DNA from: a bacterium UBP7_UBA7824
Lineage (GTDB): Bacteria; UBP7; UBA6624
Direction: 5' to 3'
DNA: 28,666 nt
Assembly (NCBI GenBank): GCA_002501535.1
Contig: DLTY01000029.1
Location: forward strand, 1 to 28,666
Shown here: positions 23,911 through 28,666 of the stretch, piece by piece
Layout: each line of letters starts with the position of its first letter
How positions within the stretch are numbered: the first letter of the stretch is position 1
Notes under the pieces: model-generated
Databases searched by the model: none
What the model was told of the DNA's origin: nothing
The model's input: only the letters and a program-made list of their open reading frames with translations
Program-made: the position numbers and the translations under genes

Positions 23911-24929
23911 GTAAAGAAAACATACTTGGATTACCAATACAAGAGTATAAAGGTGGAAAATCAACCTTATGTGCTGGATGTGGGCATGATTCAATAACTG
24001 ACAAGATCATCAAGGCATGTTTTAATAATGGAATAAAACCACATATGGTAGCAAAAATGTCTGGAATAGGCTGTAGCTCTAAGACTCCTGCATATTTTCT
24101 ATCCAAGTCACACGGCTTCAATACAGTTCATGGAAGGATGCCTTCAGTCTCTACCGGTGCGGCTTTAGCAAATAGAAAACTTACCGTTTTGGGCGTCTCT
24201 GGTGATGGTGATACAGCTAGTATAGGGATAGGTCAATTTGTACATTGTGTAAGAAGGAATGCACCTATGGTTTATATTGTTGAAAACAATGGTGTATACG
24301 GTTTGACAAAAGGTCAATTTTCAGCAACAGCAGATGAAGGATCAAAGTCTAAAAAAGGAGTTCCAAACGAAATTCCACCGATTGACCTGACCAGTTTAGC
24401 AATTCAATTAGGGTGTGGTTTTGTTGGAAAAAGTTTTTCAGGTGCACCAAAGCAACTCACCCCATTGATACAGGCAGCACTAAGCTACCAAGGGACAGCA
24501 GTAATAGATGTAATATCACCTTGCGTAACCTTCAACAATCACGAAGGAAGCACCAGAAGCTACAACTATGTTAAAGATCACGATATAGAGCTTCAAACTT
24601 TAGATTACATTCCTAGCTTTACACCGATTGATGAGATTGACATACCTCAAGGCGAATCAACAGATGTTGAAATGCATGATGGATCAACAATAAGACTAAC
24701 AGGAACGAAAGAAGATTACGATGTCCACAACAGAAATGCAGCTATTGGCGCAATCAATGACTCAATGGCTAAAGGTGAACATCTAACGGGCCTTCTTTAT
24801 CTTGATAACTCCAAAAAGAACATCTATCAAGAAATGAGACTCTGTGAAACTCCACTAGCATCTCTAGAAGAAGAAACAACAAGGCCTACAGAAGAAACCC
24901 TTACAGAGATAATGAACTCTTACAAATGA
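23907..24929 (+). CDS. korB: 2-oxoglutarate:ferredoxin oxidoreductase, beta subunit
   Basis: 340 residues, thiamine-diphosphate-binding catalytic subunit. Cys22, Cys25 (LCAGCGHDSI), Cys56 (GIGCSS) and Cys206 (SPCVTFNNHEG) have the spacing of the [4Fe-4S] ligands known in archaeal OFOR beta subunits. The ThDP/Mg motif is GDGDTASIGIGQ (99-110) followed by IVENNGVYGLTKGQFSAT (124-141). There is no fused ferredoxin domain, so electrons go to a separate ferredoxin. The ATG overlaps the korA stop (ATGA), and its own stop overlaps the CPBP protease start in the same way. A longer C-terminal extension (about residues 240-340) is typical of KorB. Confidence 0.93.
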   Translation: MSKENILGLPIQEYKGGKSTLCAGCGHDSITDKIIKACFNNGIKPHMVAKMSGIGCSSKTPAYFLSKSHGFNTVHGRMPSVSTGAALANRKLTVLGVSGDGDTASIGIGQFVHCVRRNAPMVYIVENNGVYGLTKGQFSATADEGSKSKKGVPNEIPPIDLTSLAIQLGCGFVGKSFSGAPKQLTPLIQAALSYQGTAVIDVISPCVTFNNHEGSTRSYNYVKDHDIELQTLDYIPSFTPIDEIDIPQGESTDVEMHDGSTIRLTGTKEDYDVHNRNAAIGAINDSMAKGEHLTGLLYLDNSKKNIYQEMRLCETPLASLEEETTRPTEETLTEIMNSYK

Positions 24930-25888
24930 GTGTGGTTCTTGTAGTATTTTTTATTCTTTACTTGTTAAGTTCATTTTGCTTTAATGCCTACACCAGCAAA
25001 AAACATGGTGGAACCCTCCTTAGGTGTGAATCAGGAATCTTAAGAACAAATCTGAGAATAATACTTTATCTGATTGCACTAATCCTTGGATCTTTTGTAG
25101 TTGTAAGTGGTTTAGATGTTGTGCAGGGATACATACCAGGATCTGCATCAGTAGGACCAATACTTGCAATGCTTATTTTGATATTCATATCAGAATTTTT
25201 CTTTACCTTCTTTGACAAAAAAGGAACCTTGGGCTTAAGTGTTACAAAAAAAAGGCTACAGGAAGGTCTTGAGGGTTTTAATTATGGTGCAGCAATATTC
25301 ATTGCCTGCCTTCTTCCTTCGCTTCTAACAGGCTCAATTGACCCCTTCACAAACATATCTGGTAGATTGAATCCCAGCCTTCTTGGTGAAATGTTTGGAA
25401 TTCTGGTTATCGCAGCACTTTTTGAAGAGATTCTTTTTCGAGGTTATATTTTCCGAACACTAACATATACCTGTCCAGCCTGGATACCCTTAACACTCTC
25501 TTCTTTTGTCTTCTCTTATGTTCATTGGGATCAAGCTGTACTCACAGGTGAAGCAGACATTCTTCAGTGGCTATTTAGAGTAAATGTTTTTTTAGCAGGC
25601 TGGATTATGGCAAAACTAATCATTAAAACAGGCAATCTTTGGTATGCATGGTGGTGGCATTTTTCATGGAACTTTATTCAGGGGCCGATACTTGGCATAT
25701 CTGTATCTGGAACAGATATAGGAAGAGAATTTGGCGCAATATACAAAGAAGGCAATGATTTGATAACAGGGGGATCTATAGGAATAGAAGCATCACTTCC
25801 CGCAACAATAATTCTTTATATTGCAATACTTAAAGAAAAAGAAATAACACGATTCTTTAAGCTTAAAAATACCCTGTCTAAGAAATAA
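24926..25888 (+). CDS. CPBP-family intramembrane glutamic/metallo protease
   Basis: 320 residues with about eight hydrophobic segments. The CPBP (Abi/CAAX prenyl protease-like, Rce1 type) signature is complete: Glu167-Glu168-x3-Arg172 (EEILFRGY), His200 in FSYVHWD, and His245-x3-Asn249 in WWHFSWNF. Family members cut membrane or prenylated substrates, or act in bacteriocin immunity. Overlap of four bases with korB makes it part of the kor transcription unit, which is not a usual partnership. Its last 11 bases overlap the end of sucD on the other strand. Confidence 0.87.
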   Translation: MSVVLVVFFILYLLSSFCFNAYTSKKHGGTLLRCESGILRTNLRIILYLIALILGSFVVVSGLDVVQGYIPGSASVGPILAMLILIFISEFFFTFFDKKGTLGLSVTKKRLQEGLEGFNYGAAIFIACLLPSLLTGSIDPFTNISGRLNPSLLGEMFGILVIAALFEEILFRGYIFRTLTYTCPAWIPLTLSSFVFSYVHWDQAVLTGEADILQWLFRVNVFLAGWIMAKLIIKTGNLWYAWWWHFSWNFIQGPILGISVSGTDIGREFGAIYKEGNDLITGGSIGIEASLPATIILYIAILKEKEITRFFKLKNTLSKK

Positions 25889-26753
25889 AGCCTTTTAAAA
25901 TATCTGGTATTTCAGATAGCTTTTCAGGCACAGGAACCCCAACCGACTCTAAGGCTTCTACTTTGCTTTGTGGTGTTCCCTTGTTGCCTTCCACAATGGC
26001 TCCTGCATGACCCATAGCTTTTCCTGGAGGAGCTGTTCTTCCGCCTATAAAACCTACTATATTTTTTGAAATTCTAGATAGCGAAGGGATTATTTCAGCA
26101 GCTTCTTCCTCGTCTGAACCTCCTATCTCCCCCACCATAGCAACAGCAAGTGTATTTTCATCATCATTAAAAGCTTTTAAGGTTTCAATAAACCTAGCTC
26201 CTATCACCCTGTCTCCACCTATTCCAACAGCTGTTGAGATCCCTAAGCCTGCTCTGCTTATCAGGTCAACAAGCTCATAAGTTAATGTTCCAGACCTTGA
26301 AACAAGTCCAATGTTACCTCTTTTAAAAATACTAGAAGGCATAATCCCCATTGAAGCTTGCCCTACAGAAAAGATACCGGGACAATTTGGTCCAACCATG
26401 ATAACCCCCTCCTTTCTGACCAATGCTCCGATTTTTATTTCATCATGCAAAGGTATACCTTCAGTGATAACAACCAAAAACTTAACACCTGAGACAACAG
26501 CATCCTGAACAGCGGCTAGACAAAATCTTGCCGGCACAAAGATAACAGAAGCGGTAGCACCAGTGCCCTTAACCGCCTCGGAACAGTTATCAAAAATTGG
26601 TAGGCCTAAATGTGATTCTCCTCCTTTTCCAGGAGTAACACCAGCAACAACATTAGTTCCATACTTGATCATATTTCCAGTATGGAAAGTCCCTTCTCTT
26701 CCAGTCATTCCCTGAACTATAACTTTTGTTTTATCGTTTAACCAAATACTCAT
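25878..26753 (-). CDS. sucD: Succinyl-CoA synthetase (ADP/GDP-forming), alpha subunit
   Basis: 291 residues, the usual length. CoA-binding start VIVQGMTGREGTFH (11-24), the central VGPNCPGI (120-127) and RSGTLTYE (153-160), and phospho-histidine His249 in GHAGAIVEG. It interconverts succinyl-CoA and succinate with phosphorylation of ADP or GDP, in complex with SucC. The ATG overlaps the sucC stop by four bases, with AGGTG seven to ten bases upstream inside sucC. Its end overlaps that of the CPBP gene by 11 bases. Last gene of icd-sucC-sucD. Confidence 0.97.
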   Translation of the reverse strand: MSIWLNDKTKVIVQGMTGREGTFHTGNMIKYGTNVVAGVTPGKGGESHLGLPIFDNCSEAVKGTGATASVIFVPARFCLAAVQDAVVSGVKFLVVITEGIPLHDEIKIGALVRKEGVIMVGPNCPGIFSVGQASMGIMPSSIFKRGNIGLVSRSGTLTYELVDLISRAGLGISTAVGIGGDRVIGARFIETLKAFNDDENTLAVAMVGEIGGSDEEEAAEIIPSLSRISKNIVGFIGGRTAPPGKAMGHAGAIVEGNKGTPQSKVEALESVGVPVPEKLSEIPDILKGFIS

Positions 26754-27886
26754 GACTCATCACCTAACTTAACGGCAAGCTCTGCAGCTTCATCCATAAC
26801 ATCCGTAACGCTTAAATCCGTTTCATTTTTTAAAATCTCCAAACCTTCTTCTGCTCTTGTCCCAGTTAGTCTTATCACTATTGGAACCCTAGGAGCAGAT
26901 TCGTTTACAACGTCAGCTATACCTCTAGCAACCTCATCTCCTCTCGTAATGCCACCGAAAACATTAATAAATATTGATTTGACTTTTGGGTTTCCTTCAA
27001 CAAGCTTCAAAGCGTTATTTACAACTTCCGCTTTTGCACCTCCACCTATATCTAAAAAATTAGCTGGTTCTCCGCCTGCATTTTTAACAGCATCCATAGT
27101 TGCCATAACCAAACCTGCTCCATTTCCAATAATACCTACGTCTCCTTCTAGATGAACATAAGAAAAGCCTTGCTTTTTTGCCATCTTCTCCCTGGCGTCA
27201 CCATCCTCTGAATTCATTTCAAACAATGCTGATTGTCTAAATTCAGCAGTATCATCAACACTCATTTTGCAATCAAGAATAACAATTTCTTCATCATCAG
27301 TTAAGACAAGAGGGTTGACTTCTAAAAGAGTCAGGTCTTTGTCTACAACCATGGCATATGAAGAGATTATTATTTTTACAAGCTCATCAACATGGCTCTT
27401 GTTCAAACCTGCTTCAAGTAATCTTTTTTTCAAGTCAGAAATCTCCAAACCTTCCAATGAATTGATTGGCATTTTAAGAACCTTTTCTGGCGATTCATGA
27501 GCAACCTGCTCTATATCAACACCACCTTCGACAGAAAAAATAAGTGTCATAGAGCGATTTGCTCTATCAAAAGTAATGCTCATGTACCATTCCTCTTTTA
27601 TGTCGACAGCTTTTGCAACAAGGATCTCTTCGACCTTATGACCTTTTATATCCATTCCTAATATATCATCAGCAATACTTTTAACCTCTTCCTGGTTGAA
27701 AGCCAGCTTTACACCACCAGCTTTACCTCTACCACCTATAAGCACTTGCGCCTTTATAACTACTGGAAAACCAACTTCAGAAGAATAGCCAACAGCATCA
27801 CGCACATTTGAAGTCACAAGCCCCAAGGCTACATTTTCAAACCTTTCAGATAAAACTTTTTTTCCTTGATATTCTTTAAAATCCAT
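26750..27886 (-). CDS. sucC: Succinyl-CoA synthetase, beta subunit
   Basis: 378 residues (E. coli 388). N-terminal ATP-grasp domain from [12 protein letters not shown] to about 235 with VIKAQVLIGGRGKAGGVKLA and LLEVNPLVLT, then the CoA-ligase domain with GIIGNGAGLVMATMD, PANFLDIGGGA and INVFGGITRGDEVARGI. Nucleotide preference (ADP or GDP) cannot be read reliably. The ATG at 27886 overlaps the icd stop by one base (TAATG), with GAGAGG upstream, so the three genes are co-transcribed and coupled. Confidence 0.97.
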   Translation of the reverse strand: MDFKEYQGKKVLSERFENVALGLVTSNVRDAVGYSSEVGFPVVIKAQVLIGGRGKAGGVKLAFNQEEVKSIADDILGMDIKGHKVEEILVAKAVDIKEEWYMSITFDRANRSMTLIFSVEGGVDIEQVAHESPEKVLKMPINSLEGLEISDLKKRLLEAGLNKSHVDELVKIIISSYAMVVDKDLTLLEVNPLVLTDDEEIVILDCKMSVDDTAEFRQSALFEMNSEDGDAREKMAKKQGFSYVHLEGDVGIIGNGAGLVMATMDAVKNAGGEPANFLDIGGGAKAEVVNNALKLVEGNPKVKSIFINVFGGITRGDEVARGIADVVNESAPRVPIVIRLTGTRAEEGLEILKNETDLSVTDVMDEAAELAVKLGDES

Positions 27887-28666
27887 TACATCCTCTCAAT
27901 AATAGAATCTCCAAAAGCAGAACAGCTAACAGGCTTGACTCCACCAATTAAACGGGCAAAATCATAAGTAACTTGCTTGTCAGCAATTGAATCCTCTATT
28001 CCTTTTATTATTAGGTCAGCTGCTTCAGTCCAGCCAAGATGCCTCAACATCAATTCGCCTGAAAGTATAACTGAACCCGGATTGACCTTGTCCTGTCCTG
28101 CATACTTTGGCGCCGTTCCATGAGTTGCCTCAAAGATAGCATGACCAGATTGGTAATTAAGATTACCCCCAGGGGCAATGCCGATACCTCCAACCTGAGC
28201 AGCAAGCGCATCTGAAATGTAATCGCCGTTAAGGTTAAGCGTCGCTATGACATCATATTCATCTGGCCTTGTTAATATTTGTTGCAAAAATGCATCAGCA
28301 ATAACATCCTTAACAATTTCCCCAGTTTCAAAAACTCTCCAAGGCCCTTCTTCTAAAACTTTTGCGCCTCTAGAGTCTGCAACCTCATAACCCCAGTCCC
28401 TAAAAGCGCCCTCTGTAAACTTCATTATGTTTCCTTTATGCACAAGTGTTAAGTTTTTTCTTTTATTTTTAAACATAAAATCAAAAGCAGACCCTACAAG
28501 CCTGGATGTGCCCTCTTTTGAGACTGGCTTTATCCCTATACCGCAAGAGTCAGGGAATCTTATTTTCTTATATTTTTCAGGAAATTCATCAGACATCCAG
28601 TTCAAAAACTTTTTCGTATCCTTGGAATCAAAAGCATACTCTATACCTGCATAAATATCTTCAGTA
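27886..28666 (-). CDS. icd: NADP-dependent isocitrate dehydrogenase, C-terminal part (5' end beyond window)
   Basis: About 259 residues are present; roughly the first 150 residues are outside the window, so no start codon is called. The frame stays open to the window edge, where it reads [14 protein letters not shown], matching the E. coli region with the catalytic tyrosine. Also visible are the catalytic lysine in [14 protein letters not shown], the metal-binding aspartates in [18 protein letters not shown] and [11 protein letters not shown], and [17 protein letters not shown] with Lys-Tyr, which together with Tyr and Arg in VTYDFARL are the residues that select NADP in E. coli Icd. The similarity to the E. 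coli enzyme is close. Product: oxidative decarboxylation of isocitrate to 2-oxoglutarate and NADPH. Confidence 0.97.
   Translation of the reverse strand, partial: TEDIYAGIEYAFDSKDTKKFLNWMSDEFPEKYKKIRFPDSCGIGIKPVSKEGTSRLVGSAFDFMFKNKRKNLTLVHKGNIMKFTEGAFRDWGYEVADSRGAKVLEEGPWRVFETGEIVKDVIADAFLQQILTRPDEYDVIATLNLNGDYISDALAAQVGGIGIAPGGNLNYQSGHAIFEATHGTAPKYAGQDKVNPGSVILSGELMLRHLGWTEAADLIIKGIEDSIADKQVTYDFARLIGGVKPVSCSAFGDSIIERM

Overview
The window is a gene-dense, low-GC stretch of a bacterial chromosome. With the starts chosen here, only about 350 of 28,666 bases lie outside genes. The organism looks Gram-negative: there is a DsbD-type periplasmic domain, several lipoproteins with periplasm-type domains, and a prepilin. 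TCA-cycle genes combine NADP-isocitrate dehydrogenase and succinyl-CoA synthetase with a ferredoxin-linked 2-oxoglutarate oxidoreductase. The compactness and low GC would fit a streamlined, perhaps marine, lineage. I cannot place it below domain level from sequence alone, and no rRNA, tRNA, prophage or CRISPR is visible.

Layout. (1) 1-1910: the 5' part of a DsbD-like protein (minus strand) with an acidic repeat tail, and a divergent DUF4139 protein; their ATG codons overlap. (2) 1911-4769: a UvrD/PcrA-type helicase (minus) and a XerC/XerD-type recombinase (plus), 9 bp apart, with two candidate promoters that run into each other. (3) 4770-4894: the longest non-coding gap, holding a GC-rich structured element. 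(4) 4895-18612: fourteen genes in a row on the minus strand, mostly overlapping by 1-4 bases or nearly touching, probably one long transcription unit. It begins with an alkaline-phosphatase-superfamily phosphodiesterase, lepA and truB. It continues through an uncharacterised lipoprotein, a membrane-anchored protein, a DUF1232 protein and a YqeY protein. Next come a two-thioredoxin-domain lipoprotein, a BsuPI/VWA exported protein, an orphan membrane protein, a PLP enzyme of the isopenicillin-N-epimerase type and a CIA30-domain protein. It ends with a prepilin and an Ig-like lipoprotein. (5) 18645-22039: a small STN-like anchored protein (plus), and a Lon-family protease followed by a DUF1579-like exported protein (minus). 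(6) 22108-25888: korA-korB and a CPBP intramembrane protease, translationally overlapping. (7) 25878-28666: sucD, sucC and the 3' part of icd, read icd-sucC-sucD.

How the genes fit together. The right end encodes the steps isocitrate to 2-oxoglutarate to succinyl-CoA to succinate, with ferredoxin rather than NAD as the electron acceptor of the middle step. The centre mixes translation-related housekeeping genes (lepA, truB, yqeY) with exported redox, adhesion-like and surface genes. I do not see a convincing complete new system. The most promising leads are the exported thioredoxin/VWA pair with its orphan neighbour, the Lon-like protease with a degenerate P-loop and a histone-like tail, the perfect inverted repeat between lon and kor, and the mutually overlapping uvrD/xer promoters.
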